Shown: positions 1 through 8,661, numbered from the stretch's first letter. The stretch is 64,000 nt of DNA from CAYLLS01 sp964385015 (GCA_964385015.1 CAYLLS010000001.1:372001-436000), one strand, 5' to 3'. Translations and numbers: made by a program. The notes: generated by a model from the sequence alone, not told the origin.

Positions 1-33
1 AATATTATATTTATATAAAAAGCAAATTTTATT

Positions 34-435
34 ATGACATTAAACAAATTAGACCACATAGCTATTGCAACACATAATATATACAAAAGTATAGATTTTT
101 TTAACAAATTAGGATTCAAACACAATAAAATACATACTATACACAATCAAAAATTAAAAATAGCTACAATATATTTTAGCAATATTTATATTGAATTAAT
201 AGAATCATTATCAAACAATAATATTATTAAAAATTTCTTAAAAAAAAAAGGCTCACCTATACATCACATAGCAATAGAAACCAATAACATAATCCAAGAC
301 ATGCAACGTTTAAATAACCTTGGACTTATATTTCTATATGACAAACCAAACATAGGACTTAATAATACTAAAATCAACTTTATACATCCTAAAACATCAA
401 CTAATATATTAATTGAATTAGTACAAAAACAATAA
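34..435 (+). CDS. mce: Methylmalonyl-CoA epimerase (VOC/glyoxalase fold)
   Basis: Interconverts (R)- and (S)-methylmalonyl-CoA, the step between propionyl-CoA carboxylase and methylmalonyl-CoA mutase. The 133-residue protein has the two beta-alpha-beta-beta-beta halves of a vicinal-oxygen-chelate fold: it opens with LDHIAIA (metal-ligand His at residue 8), a second HHIAIE motif lies near residue 78, and the C-terminal ILIELV supplies the ligand Glu. Length is normal for the family. The next gene, yidD, starts inside this gene's stop (TAATG overlap), so the two are translationally coupled. The acyl-CoA carboxylase genes at 45-49 kb would provide its substrate; the mutase is not in the window. 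Other VOC enzymes share the fold, but the motif set and metabolic context favour the epimerase. Confidence 0.85.
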   Translation: MTLNKLDHIAIATHNIYKSIDFFNKLGFKHNKIHTIHNQKLKIATIYFSNIYIELIESLSNNNIIKNFLKKKGSPIHHIAIETNNIIQDMQRLNNLGLIFLYDKPNIGLNNTKINFIHPKTSTNILIELVQKQ

Positions 436-689
436 TGCATAACATCATCAAAACTATCTTTTTATACATTATATACATTTATAAATATTCCATAAGTCCA
501 TTTATACTAAATACATGTATATACCATCCAACATGTTCAACATATACATGCCACATAATTAAACAATATAATTTAATAACAGCTATATATCTATCTATAA
601 AAAGAATTTTACAATGCATTTTTATATATCAATACCACACTAATAAAAACAAAAAAATACATAAACATAAAAATAATATTTTATCATAA
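435..689 (+). CDS. yidD: Membrane protein insertion efficiency factor YidD
   Basis: Small membrane-associated protein that in other bacteria assists YidC-dependent insertion of inner-membrane proteins. The 84-residue product keeps the family core: a hydrophobic N-terminus, then YKYSISPFI, then HPTCSTY, then a KRILQC stretch. The usual Gly-rich HPF..GG..DPVP tail is not evident; the C-terminus is instead lysine- and asparagine-rich. In most proteobacteria it sits between rnpA and yidC in the rpmH region. Here it is overlapped by one base with the epimerase gene, so the ancestral cluster has been broken. Its 3' end overlaps the convergent modB end by a few bases. Confidence 0.85.
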   Translation: MHNIIKTIFLYIIYIYKYSISPFILNTCIYHPTCSTYTCHIIKQYNLITAIYLSIKRILQCIFIYQYHTNKNKKIHKHKNNILS

Positions 690-1370
690 ATGGATATGTT
701 TTTTAAATCTTATTACTAATAACTCACTTAATACAAATAAAATGACACCAATAAATATACAACATATTATTAATCTATATACATAATAATCTTTATCTGG
801 TTCTTGTAAAGCACTCCATAAAGCAATAGATAAAGTTTTGCTTTTGCCATATATAGATCCTGCAAATACTATAGTAGCTCCAAATTCTCCTAAACTTCTA
901 ATAAAAGTCAAAACAGCTCCATTTAAAATACCAGACCATGATAAAGGCAAAATTATGCCAATAAAAGTTCTTATTTTACTAAATCCCAAAGTATAAGCAA
1001 CGTTCTCTAAATTAATATGAATGTTTTCCATAGATACTCTAATAGCACGCATAGCAATCGGGAAAGAAACCACACATGCAACTAATACAACACCATTAAA
1101 ACTAAAAGATAATTGCAAATTAAAACATCTTAACAAAAAAGCACCAAATATCCCATCTACTCCAAAAAAAAATAACAAAATAAAACCCGTAGCTACAGGA
1201 GGTAAAATTAATGGGATATTAATAAATGTTTCACAAATCACTTGTATTATCACATTACTTCTTGTCAATACTCTTGTCATCAACGTAGCTAACGGAATAA
1301 CAATTAAAGTAGCATAAAAAGCAATTTTTAATGATAATATAATTGTTATCAATTCTTCATACACACACAT
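684..1370 (-). CDS. modB: Molybdate ABC transporter, permease subunit
   Basis: Inner-membrane channel subunit of the molybdate (possibly tungstate) importer. The 228-residue protein has about five hydrophobic helices and the BPD transporter signature around the EAA-like loop: a stretch ENVAYTLGFSKIRTFIGIIL near residues 130-150 (binding to the ATPase) followed by SRSLGEFGATIVFAG-like sequence (here RSLGEFGATIVFAG), which is highly typical of ModB. It stops with adjacent TGA and TAA codons and slightly overlaps yidD tail to tail. It lies 10 bases downstream of modA. The ATPase ModC, usually next in the operon, is absent here. Confidence 0.9.
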   Translation of the reverse strand: MCVYEELITIILSLKIAFYATLIVIPLATLMTRVLTRSNVIIQVICETFINIPLILPPVATGFILLFFFGVDGIFGAFLLRCFNLQLSFSFNGVVLVACVVSFPIAMRAIRVSMENIHINLENVAYTLGFSKIRTFIGIILPLSWSGILNGAVLTFIRSLGEFGATIVFAGSIYGKSKTLSIALWSALQEPDKDYYVYRLIICCIFIGVILFVLSELLVIRFKKHIHL

Positions 1371-1380
1371 AATAAATATC

Positions 1381-2166
1381 TCATTGTAAATATTTAAAAT
1401 TATATTTTAAAAAAATTCTCTGCCCTATATTCTTAAAATAATATAAAAATCTATATACGTAAAAAAAATTAAACTTATTATAATTATCAGTACATTTGGC
1501 TAAACTATATAATATGTCAATATGCGTAAAAGTTGGAATATTAGCAATAATACTAATATATTTAGAAAAATTTATGTCAGTATAATATACAACTCCAATC
1601 GGAGCTTCATATTTTTCTATCCATAATAAAGCTAAACGAACATTTGAAGCTAAAAGTAAAAATTTTTTATATTTATTAAATAAAGAAAAATATTTCAATG
1701 CACAAAACACATATTTTCCAGCAGGAACAAAATTTGGATTAGCTATAGAAATATACAAATTATTATTATCAATAAAATCTAATATATTAGATGTTAATCT
1801 TAATGCATTAATATTTTTAATAAATACTAAAGAATTAGACAAAAAATTTAAACGTGAAGAAACAAGTATTTTTTTATGCAATGATAAATAATCCATCCAT
1901 TGTGTATTAGCTAAAATAACAATATCACAAACAGCTCCATTCTTAATTTGATGAGAAATTGTAGATGATGATGCTATATTTAAAATAATATTAAAATCAT
2001 GTCCTATATTATTAACAATATTTTGCAAAACAGGTCCTAAACTTGTAGCAGCAAAAATATAAATCTTATTGGTTTCTTTATAAAATATGTTATAAGTACA
2101 TTTAAATATAATACATAATATAATTGCAATAATCACTAATTTTATTTTTAAAGTTAATATAACCAC
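1381..2166 (-). CDS. modA: Molybdate ABC transporter, substrate-binding protein
   Basis: Periplasmic or membrane-anchored molybdate-binding protein that feeds ModB. It starts with GTG. A hydrophobic N-terminal segment (about residues 7-22) acts as signal or anchor; I see no clear lipobox. The mature part opens with IYIFAATSLGPVLQNI, matching the FAA-SL phosphate-like oxyanion pocket of ModA, followed by a SSSTISHQI segment and GAVCDIVILANTQWMDYL, the counterpart of the conserved GAPADVFISA..WMD motif. The C-terminal half is drifted and Tyr/Asn/Lys-rich. Length (261) is normal. With modB it forms a two-gene operon. Its presence implies a need for molybdenum or tungsten cofactor in an otherwise reduced genome. 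Confidence 0.85.
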   Translation of the reverse strand: MVILTLKIKLVIIAIILCIIFKCTYNIFYKETNKIYIFAATSLGPVLQNIVNNIGHDFNIILNIASSSTISHQIKNGAVCDIVILANTQWMDYLSLHKKILVSSRLNFLSNSLVFIKNINALRLTSNILDFIDNNNLYISIANPNFVPAGKYVFCALKYFSLFNKYKKFLLLASNVRLALLWIEKYEAPIGVVYYTDINFSKYISIIANIPTFTHIDILYSLAKCTDNYNKFNFFYVYRFLYYFKNIGQRIFLKYNFKYLQ

Positions 2167-2224
2167 TTATACTACTCTATGTGAAATATTATTTTAATAT
2201 AAAAAATTATATTAATTATATATT

Positions 2225-3667
2225 TTAATCAATAGATGAAAAAACAATTTTACCTATATTTTTTTCACTATTATGAGCATTTAATCTTTCTTTATTTAAT
2301 GCTAAATATTCAGTTTCTAATTCTTTAAAATTATAATATATTTCACTATTTGATACAGATATTTCGCCACCCATATTAATAATTATATTATATAATTCTT
2401 TATGTGTTGGTGCTCGATCTGCATATTTTTTAAAATACTCAATTAATATATTTTCATGTATTCCATTAGAATTCAATTTAGTTATAATTGCTTTTAGCAC
2501 ACCCTTTCTACCATTTTTAAACTGAAGCAATGTTTTTTCTTTTCTCCTCATTAATACTCTATATAATGGTAACATAAAAAATAATATGGAAAATAGAAAA
2601 GGAATCCATCCAAATAATAATGGAATAGAATGAGATTCAGAAAAAATCAACTGATTATTAATACTTTCATTATTAAATAAAAATAAAAAATATAACTTAT
2701 CTAATACTAAATTCGTTTTAATGGCTATTACACTCATAATCAAATTAAAAAAATTCAATCCTCCAATACATATATTTACACCAAATGAATTGCCAGTTAG
2801 TGGAAATAATTTTTCTTTATGCAACCAAATTGGAGTTGCTTGATGTGTAATATTAATTTGAGTTTTTCTTAAATCACAAAATTCATAAATAATAGTTCCA
2901 TTCTTTAATACTTTAACATTGCCTTTATAATTCAAAATTAAAGTAGACATAAATAAATCTATTTTTTCTCTTTTAAATCCAGTCACTTTTATAATATCTA
3001 ATAACCCTATTCGTCCATTATTTGCTACAATTTCTGCAATAATAATTTTTCTATATTCTAATATTGTAGTCTTAAAAATTTCTGGACCAAAAACAAATCT
3101 ATTAATTTTATCATAAAATTTAATATTTTTTTTTACATTAATCTTATGAGATGTATTTTTATGTGTAGCTAATGGATGCATAGTCCAAAATAATGAATCT
3201 AAAATCATTCTAAAAAACGCATGCATTAATAATGAATTATTAAAGGACATTTTTTCATTATTACTATCATCATTCCTAGAAAAAGCACATAATAATAAAA
3301 ATATAAGAAAAAATATAGTATAACTTATTAAAACTATAGATATCCATGATCTCATTAGAAATTTCAATATCCCAAATATTAAATATTTAGTTGTTTTCAA
3401 TATAGAATACCATGTATATTTATTCTTAAAAGATTTTACAAATCCATGTGGAAAATAAAATAATAAAACACCATGATTTGTAACTAATATATGACCATTA
3501 TACTCTCTTAATAAATAATGCAATCCCATTTCAGCTTCTTCTAACGATAATCCACTTTTAACAGATGCATCATATATAGAAATTTTACATAAAGAATGTT
3601 TAAAAGATCTAATTAATATTTTAGCTATTTTACATGCTTTAATTTCATTTTTATTAATACTAGACAT
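2225..3667 (-). CDS. Unrecognised membrane protein with three winged-helix-like repeats
   Basis: I do not recognise a named function. The 480-residue protein contains three copies of a unit of about 60 residues, at roughly 10-72, 203-268 and 390-455. Each has helices like a winged helix-turn-helix (for example SVKSGLSLEEAEMGLHYLL) followed by a beta hairpin of the pattern Y.G.I.V...G...Y.F (NGHILVTNHGVLLFYF; KGNVKVLKNGTIIYEF; GGEISVSNSEIYYNF). Hydrophobic helices lie between them, at about 92-130, 305-330 and 348-372. Start ATG has GGGAT eight bases upstream. It is followed by tRNA-Leu on the other strand. The repeats could bind DNA or mediate protein contacts at the membrane. Homologues of unknown function may exist in deltaproteobacterial-type genomes, but I cannot confirm this. 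Confidence 0.7.
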   Translation of the reverse strand: MSSINKNEIKACKIAKILIRSFKHSLCKISIYDASVKSGLSLEEAEMGLHYLLREYNGHILVTNHGVLLFYFPHGFVKSFKNKYTWYSILKTTKYLIFGILKFLMRSWISIVLISYTIFFLIFLLLCAFSRNDDSNNEKMSFNNSLLMHAFFRMILDSLFWTMHPLATHKNTSHKINVKKNIKFYDKINRFVFGPEIFKTTILEYRKIIIAEIVANNGRIGLLDIIKVTGFKREKIDLFMSTLILNYKGNVKVLKNGTIIYEFCDLRKTQINITHQATPIWLHKEKLFPLTGNSFGVNICIGGLNFFNLIMSVIAIKTNLVLDKLYFLFLFNNESINNQLIFSESHSIPLLFGWIPFLFSILFFMLPLYRVLMRRKEKTLLQFKNGRKGVLKAIITKLNSNGIHENILIEYFKKYADRAPTHKELYNIIINMGGEISVSNSEIYYNFKELETEYLALNKERLNAHNSEKNIGKIVFSSID

Positions 3668-3767
3668 AATAATATCCCAATTTTAATTTTATAAAAATAT
3701 ATATAAGTAACTTATAATATTAATATAAATAAATCATTTTATATCTTTTATTTACAAAAAAACAATG

Positions 3768-3773
3768 TATAAT
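3768..3773 (+). promoter_or_regulatory. Probable -10 box of tRNA-Leu
   Basis: A perfect TATAAT lies 11 bases before the mature tRNA-Leu 5' end, the expected place for a sigma-70 -10 element. No good -35 box is seen at 16-18 bases upstream. Confidence 0.5.
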
Positions 3774-3784
3774 ATGTGCAAATT

Positions 3785-3866
3785 GCCGAGGTGGCGGAAC
3801 TGGTAGACGCAGGCGACTTAAAATTGCCCGAGTATTCTCGTGTGGGTTCGAATCCCTCCTTCGGCA
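3785..3866 (+). tRNA. tRNA-Leu (anticodon UAA)
   Basis: Class II cloverleaf of 82 bases. The acceptor stem GCCGAGG pairs with CTTCGGC, with discriminator A as expected for leucine. The anticodon stem GGCGA/TTGCC encloses the loop CTTAAAA, giving anticodon TAA with U33 present. The D-arm (GGTGGCGGAACTGGTAGACGC) is the classic leucine type, and the T-loop is TTCGAAT. CCA is not encoded. It reads UUA and, by wobble, UUG. Leucine is decoded mainly by UUA in this AT-rich genome, so this is a key tRNA. Confidence 0.97.
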
Positions 3867-3875
3867 TGTTACTTA

Positions 3876-4799
3876 TCATTTAGATATATTTTTATTTCTT
3901 CTTTCTTTCATGTTATCTGTTATAAAAATATTAATGACATCAGAAGACAACTGAAGCCTTAGACAACTACCAATGGGAAATCTCAATGTTCTATTTGGAC
4001 CATCAAAAAAAATTTTTCCATTAGACATCACACTAATAACTTCTAGATAATTTAATTTATTAATAAATCCTGAAATAATGTTATATTTTTTTTGGTTAAC
4101 AGAATATGGCTCTCTTACTCTAAATTGCAATCTATTATCAATAAAACTTTGCATTTCACCTCCAGCTGAAAATAATGCACCACTAGACCCAGCTGCTGTA
4201 GATATCCATACACCAGAACTAATCTGTCTTTCAGACATATTATTAAATTTTAATATATATTTACTAACACCAGCTGGACTATTACTAGAAATCAACACAT
4301 CATTTAAAGCATAAAATGGCAATTCTTTATTATTCAAAAATGCACATATACGCATAATCGGATTTGATACAATATTGCCAATTAAAATATTATTCAACAC
4401 AATTTCAAAATTATTATAATTAGCAGCACAAAAAATTCCCATTGAACGTTTTGGATCAGAATTAATGCCTAATAAATAATTGTTACTATGTAAAAAACTA
4501 TTAATATCTAAAATTGTACCATCACCACCAACAGATATAATTAAACAATTATTTAAACTCATATTATATAATTCATGGTAAAAAACAGTATTTACAACAA
4601 AATTATATTTTCTTAAAATATTATATACATGTTCAATGGCTTTATTGTTTTTTAAATGAGAATCAATTATATGCTCCATATAAATACAATTATTTTTTAT
4701 ATTTAAAAATTTATTATATATCAAAAATTGAGATTTTTTTTTTACTAATATAATACGTAATTTATGTTTTTTATACAATTTTACAAATTTTGATGACAT
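3876..4799 (-). CDS. nadK: NAD kinase
   Basis: Phosphorylates NAD to NADP with ATP (or polyphosphate) in the cytoplasm. The 307-residue protein carries the diagnostic ISVGGDGTILDINSFL motif (GGDG, residues about 91-94), the NSDP near residue 115 (usually N.G..GF), the ALNDVLIS segment (usually LNE) and SSGVWISTAAGSSGALFSAGG in place of the TPTGSTAY region, so it resembles NadK with some divergence. Start ATG has AGGATG six bases upstream. The N-terminal 60 residues are poorly conserved, as usual. NADP supply matters for the NADP-type isocitrate dehydrogenase at 17.8 kb. Confidence 0.88.
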   Translation of the reverse strand: MSSKFVKLYKKHKLRIILVKKKSQFLIYNKFLNIKNNCIYMEHIIDSHLKNNKAIEHVYNILRKYNFVVNTVFYHELYNMSLNNCLIISVGGDGTILDINSFLHSNNYLLGINSDPKRSMGIFCAANYNNFEIVLNNILIGNIVSNPIMRICAFLNNKELPFYALNDVLISSNSPAGVSKYILKFNNMSERQISSGVWISTAAGSSGALFSAGGEMQSFIDNRLQFRVREPYSVNQKKYNIISGFINKLNYLEVISVMSNGKIFFDGPNRTLRFPIGSCLRLQLSSDVINIFITDNMKERRNKNISK

Positions 4800-4904
4800 T
4801 TAACCATCCTAAATATTATAATAAATGTTAAAAATAATTTCAATATCAATTGAACAACATAATATAACATTTTCACATAATAAAAATTAAATATTCACAT
4901 ATAA

Positions 4905-5780
4905 TCAAGTCATATGGAAATCATAACTAAATTCATATATCACAGAATCATAATATTGCTTGACATGATGCGGTTCTATAATCATATATCCATTATTATC
5001 TTTTTTATATTCCATATTTGATGTTGTTTTTATTATGCCCTCTAAAAAAGAAACTATATCATATGGCGAACCGTCAGTGATATCATATACCTCTACACCA
5101 ATATGATTAAAATTAACTAACTTTGTACGTGAAAAATATTTTTTCCATACAATAAACATCTGTTCAAAATCTTTCATACTCATTTGTTCAAGAGCTATAA
5201 TTTCAGCAGGCATCTTTAATAAATCTTGATATGTAATATCATTTATATTCATTGTTAATATAACATTATAATCAATTAAAAATTTTTTTAAAAATAAAAT
5301 TTTATTACAATTAGATACAACCTTATCAAAATCTGGTATGTAAAATATCACATTTTTGCTATTATAATAAGTGTAAATTTTTTGAAATTCATCTAAAAAT
5401 TTTTTTACTGGAATTCTATTATATGGATTATTATCAATTAAATGAGAAAAATTAATATAAATAATATTTCTTTTTATATCAATATACCTTTGATTATTAT
5501 TAAAGAACAAATCATCACGAACACATAAACTAGCTACATGTTCTACTAAAGCTTTTTTCCCCATTCCATCATGCCCCATTATAATAACAGATGGATAATA
5601 ACTTTTACCACACAATACATTAACTAAAGACTTGCGCGCATAACTATATCCTAAAAAAGGCTTATCTAAAAATCGATATTTAGCTCTATCTATTAAATTA
5701 GTTATATGGAATGAGTCATAATTACGACTACATCCTAACACAAAAAATAAACACAATAATATATTCATGATATATAACAT
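4905..5780 (-). CDS. Putative AAA+ lipoprotein, ClpB/ClpA D1-like, degenerate Walker B
   Basis: I cannot assign a named function. The start ATG has AAGGAT six bases upstream, so the N-terminus is likely real: a hydrophobic stretch (residues 1-16) ends in VLGC-S, a plausible lipobox with Cys17, though no positive charges precede it. Residues about 45-230 resemble the first ATPase domain of Clp/Hsp100 proteins: a segment like LVNVLCGKSYYPSVIIMGH, then Walker A GHDGMGKKALVEHVA, an IIYINFSHLI strand, and at the Walker B position VIFYIPDFDKVV, lacking the hhhhDE acids. A lid-like ALEQMSMKDFEQMF follows. No second ATPase domain. It sits downstream of etfA and tRNA-Asn, same strand. Confidence 0.6.
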   Translation of the reverse strand: MLYIMNILLCLFFVLGCSRNYDSFHITNLIDRAKYRFLDKPFLGYSYARKSLVNVLCGKSYYPSVIIMGHDGMGKKALVEHVASLCVRDDLFFNNNQRYIDIKRNIIYINFSHLIDNNPYNRIPVKKFLDEFQKIYTYYNSKNVIFYIPDFDKVVSNCNKILFLKKFLIDYNVILTMNINDITYQDLLKMPAEIIALEQMSMKDFEQMFIVWKKYFSRTKLVNFNHIGVEVYDITDGSPYDIVSFLEGIIKTTSNMEYKKDNNGYMIIEPHHVKQYYDSVIYEFSYDFHMT

Positions 5781-5823
5781 AACACAATCCTTAAAACTAA
5801 TTATACTAATTACAAATCACAAA

Positions 5824-5896
5824 CTCCGCAGAACGGATTCGAACCGCCGACCCGATGGTTAACAGCCATCTGCTCTGCCAGCTGAGCTACTGCGGA
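5824..5896 (-). tRNA. tRNA-Asn (anticodon GUU)
   Basis: Canonical 73-base cloverleaf on the minus strand: acceptor TCCGCAG/CTGCGGA, discriminator G, D-arm TAGCTCAGCTGGCAGAGCA, anticodon stem GATGG/CCATC around CTGTTAA giving GTT, and T-arm GGCGGTTCGAATCCGTT. It sits between etfA and the AAA+ lipoprotein gene and may share their transcript. Confidence 0.97.
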
Positions 5897-5969
5897 ATTA
5901 TTCAATACATATAATAAAATTAAACAATATATTATGCTATATTACATTTAAATAAAACATATACTACAT

Positions 5970-6908
5970 TTAGTCAATCATTTTAATCAATTCTGGCACT
6001 GCTACAAAAGCATCAGCCACCAAACCATAGTCAGCTATATCAAAAATAGAAGCATCAGCATCATTATTAATAGCAACAATAATTTTAGCACTCTTAATCC
6101 CAGCTACATGCTGTATGGCTCCAGATATACCAATAGCAATATATAAATCTGGTGCTATGATTTTTCCTGTTTGTCCTACCTGCCAATCATTAGGAACCCA
6201 TCCAGCATCACATACAGCCCTACTAGCTCCTATAGCAGCATTTAATTTATTAGCTAAAGGCTCTATTAATGTTTTAAAACCATCTTTACTTTTGACACCT
6301 CTACCACCAGATACAACAACACTAGCATCTGTTAACTTCGGTCTCTCTGATTGTATTGCATCAAAATTTATAAATTTTACTAAAGAATTATTAATCCCCA
6401 TTTTTACATCTTTAAGTATACCACTATTTATAGGAGTTGCAATAACAAATTCTGTAGATCTAACAGTTATAACTTTTATTTTAGATAATAATTTTATTGT
6501 ACTTAATATATTTCCAGCATACATAGATCTTTTAAAAATATCTTCATTAATAACTGAATTAATATCAGATCCAAAACTACCATTTAATTTAATAGCAACT
6601 CTAGGCATTAATTCTTTGCCCCAAACAGAAGATCCCATCCAAATATGCGTAGCATTGTTTTTTTTAGCTATTATACTAATCACTTCAGCATAATTCTTGG
6701 CAACTTTATATGTTAAATCACTATTATCTATAAGATAAACAATATCTACATAACTAGCAAATTTACGTCCTATTTCATTAATATTATTACCTAACACAAT
6801 ACCATAACAACATTTATCATTTAACTGTCTTGCAGCAGTTACTGCAGATAATGTAGTATTAGCTAAGTTTTTTCCATCATGCTCTGCAACTATTAAATTT
6901 ATTACCAT
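5970..6908 (-). CDS. etfA: Electron transfer flavoprotein, alpha subunit
   Basis: FAD-binding subunit of ETF, the soluble acceptor that takes electrons from acyl-CoA dehydrogenases to the quinone pool through ETF-quinone oxidoreductase (not in this window). The C-terminal FAD domain is very well preserved: VVSGGRGVKSKDGF, GASRAVCDAGWVPNDWQVGQTGK, APDLYIAIGISGAIQH, INNDADASIFDIADYGLV. The N-terminal half has the alpha/beta domain typical of ETF alpha. 312 residues is the usual length. Start ATG has GAGG six bases upstream, 27 bases after etfB. Partners in the window are the acyl-CoA dehydrogenase at 54 kb and the beta-oxidation genes. Confidence 0.97.
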   Translation of the reverse strand: MVINLIVAEHDGKNLANTTLSAVTAARQLNDKCCYGIVLGNNINEIGRKFASYVDIVYLIDNSDLTYKVAKNYAEVISIIAKKNNATHIWMGSSVWGKELMPRVAIKLNGSFGSDINSVINEDIFKRSMYAGNILSTIKLLSKIKVITVRSTEFVIATPINSGILKDVKMGINNSLVKFINFDAIQSERPKLTDASVVVSGGRGVKSKDGFKTLIEPLANKLNAAIGASRAVCDAGWVPNDWQVGQTGKIIAPDLYIAIGISGAIQHVAGIKSAKIIVAINNDADASIFDIADYGLVADAFVAVPELIKMID

Positions 6909-6936
6909 TTACAGCCTCACATTATATTCAATCATA

Positions 6937-7689
6937 TTAAATTAATTTACATTCATGTTTTAATTTATATACCAATGTTTTTACATCAGATAATATTTCT
7001 CCAGTTTTCTTTTTACTAGGCAATTCTAATTTAATAATCTTTAATTTAACTTCTTTATCACAATCTAAATCATCTATATTTTTTATAATAACTGGCTTAT
7101 GTTTAGCTTTCATAATACCAGGTAACGAAGCATATCTTGGTTCGTTCAATCTTAAATCAGCACTAATTACACAAGGAATATATAATTCAATAGTTTCTAA
7201 TCCACCATCTACCTCTTTAATAACCCTAACTTTTTTCATATCATCATTAATTAAAATTTTATTAGCTTGAATCCCTTGATCATATCCTAATTGTTCAGAC
7301 AACATTTCACATACTTGATGAGCGTCATCATCTACTGATTGTTTTCCCATAATTATAAGATCAACATTTTCTGATAAAACTACATTTTTTAAAATAGAAG
7401 AAAGTACATATCCATCAATATCATTCTGAGTTATACATAAAATTCCTCTATCAGCACCCATAGCTAATGCAGATCTAATCTGTTGAATTGAATCACCATG
7501 ACCAATAGATACTATAATAACCTCTCCACCATGTTTTTCCCTAATTCTTAAAGCCTCTTCTACAGCTATTTCATCAAACGGATTCATTACCATATTTACA
7601 TCATTGACATTAATAAACCTATTATTATTATCTATTTTTAATACAGAATCAGAATCAATCACACGCTTAACTGTAACTAATGTTTTCAA
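6937..7689 (-). CDS. etfB: Electron transfer flavoprotein, beta subunit
   Basis: AMP-binding partner of EtfA. It starts with TTG, supported by AGGAG seven bases upstream. The protein opens MKTLVTVKRVIDSD and continues with VMNPFDEIAVEEALRIREK, the ETF beta signature, then a MGADRGILC and a GKQSVDDDAHQV stretch that builds the AMP site. The recognition-loop/late region SADLRLNEPRYASLPGIMKA is conserved. Normal length (250). Order pspA-etfB-etfA on one strand with short spacers indicates one transcript. The paired subunits point to aerobic or otherwise respiratory disposal of acyl-CoA electrons. Confidence 0.97.
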   Translation of the reverse strand: MKTLVTVKRVIDSDSVLKIDNNNRFINVNDVNMVMNPFDEIAVEEALRIREKHGGEVIIVSIGHGDSIQQIRSALAMGADRGILCITQNDIDGYVLSSILKNVVLSENVDLIIMGKQSVDDDAHQVCEMLSEQLGYDQGIQANKILINDDMKKVRVIKEVDGGLETIELYIPCVISADLRLNEPRYASLPGIMKAKHKPVIIKNIDDLDCDKEVKLKIIKLELPSKKKTGEILSDVKTLVYKLKHECKLI

Positions 7690-7726
7690 AATTAGCTCCT
7701 ATTTAAAATAATATTTTTATAAAAAA

Positions 7727-8497
7727 TTATTTTTTCAATGCAATTTCATTTTTAATTTCTTTTTCTATTTGCTCTAAAGTTTCAATATTCTTATCATTAA
7801 TAATATTATTATTATCTAATAACACATTATTAGAATTTATTTTAGCCTTTAAACTACTTAATGCATTATCAACCTTACTAGTTTCTAATTTTTTAAATTC
7901 ATTAGTTAACGTATCTACACTAATCCTATTAGCTAATTCTGAAGTAGCTTGTGCCTCAGCTTCCATTTTATCAATTTTTTGCTCCATCCTAGAAATTGTA
8001 TCTATAGCACTAGTAGAAGACAATCCAGTCATAGTATCAGATATAGTTTTTTGAGCTTCCGCCCTTTTAGCTCTAGCTACCAATAGGTTTTTTTTTCTTT
8101 TAGCATCAAAAATTTTATCATTTAAAACAATTAATGCTTGTTTTAACTTTTCTACTGAAGTTTTTTGCGCATGCCATTGTTCACTAAAATTAGATGCTTG
8201 CATAGCATGCTCAGATTTTCTTTCTAAAGCTTGACTAGCTAATATATCATTTTTAGATTTTACTGCTAACACAGCTCTTTCACCCCACTTTTGTGCCAAT
8301 GAATTCTCCTTATCAAATTCCTTAGCCAAACGTTTTTCATCTGCAATAGATAAAGCAACTTGTTTTTTAGCATCAATTAATTGTTCTTGCATATCAATAA
8401 GCATTTGATTCAATATTTTCTCCGGGTTCTCAGCTCTACCAATAATTGAATTCAAATTAGATTTAATTACTGTCCAAAAACGCATCAAAATACTCAC
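7727..8497 (-). CDS. pspA: PspA/IM30 (Vipp1) family membrane-maintenance protein
   Basis: Coiled-coil ESCRT-III-like protein that binds and stabilises the inner membrane under stress. I choose a GTG start (GGAG six bases upstream) so the protein opens MSILMRFWTVIKSNLNSIIG, matching the family N-terminus; TTG twelve bases upstream is the alternative. AENPEKILNQMLIDMQEQL follows, then long charged helices (about residues 25-215) with the alternating Ala/Lys/Gln composition of PspA. Length is about 256, longer than E. coli PspA (222) and like Vipp1. No pspF, pspB or pspC is nearby; instead it leads the etf operon, an uncommon neighbourhood. Confidence 0.92.
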   Translation of the reverse strand: MSILMRFWTVIKSNLNSIIGRAENPEKILNQMLIDMQEQLIDAKKQVALSIADEKRLAKEFDKENSLAQKWGERAVLAVKSKNDILASQALERKSEHAMQASNFSEQWHAQKTSVEKLKQALIVLNDKIFDAKRKKNLLVARAKRAEAQKTISDTMTGLSSTSAIDTISRMEQKIDKMEAEAQATSELANRISVDTLTNEFKKLETSKVDNALSSLKAKINSNNVLLDNNNIINDKNIETLEQIEKEIKNEIALKK

Positions 8498-8661
8498 TGA
8501 TAACTCCAAAAAAAATAAATTTCCAAATAAATAACAATACTTTTTATTTTAGACTATAGAACAAGAATAAAATTATTTTATACCATGACATAAAACCATC
8601 AAAAGTACAACAAAATAATCACTATTTAAATAAAATTTCCTTTATAAATTATAATCATATA

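Noticed and set aside
6115..6693. Open frame of 192 codons opposite etfA
   Set aside because: Antisense shadow of a fully conserved gene, with no ribosome site or recognisable motif.
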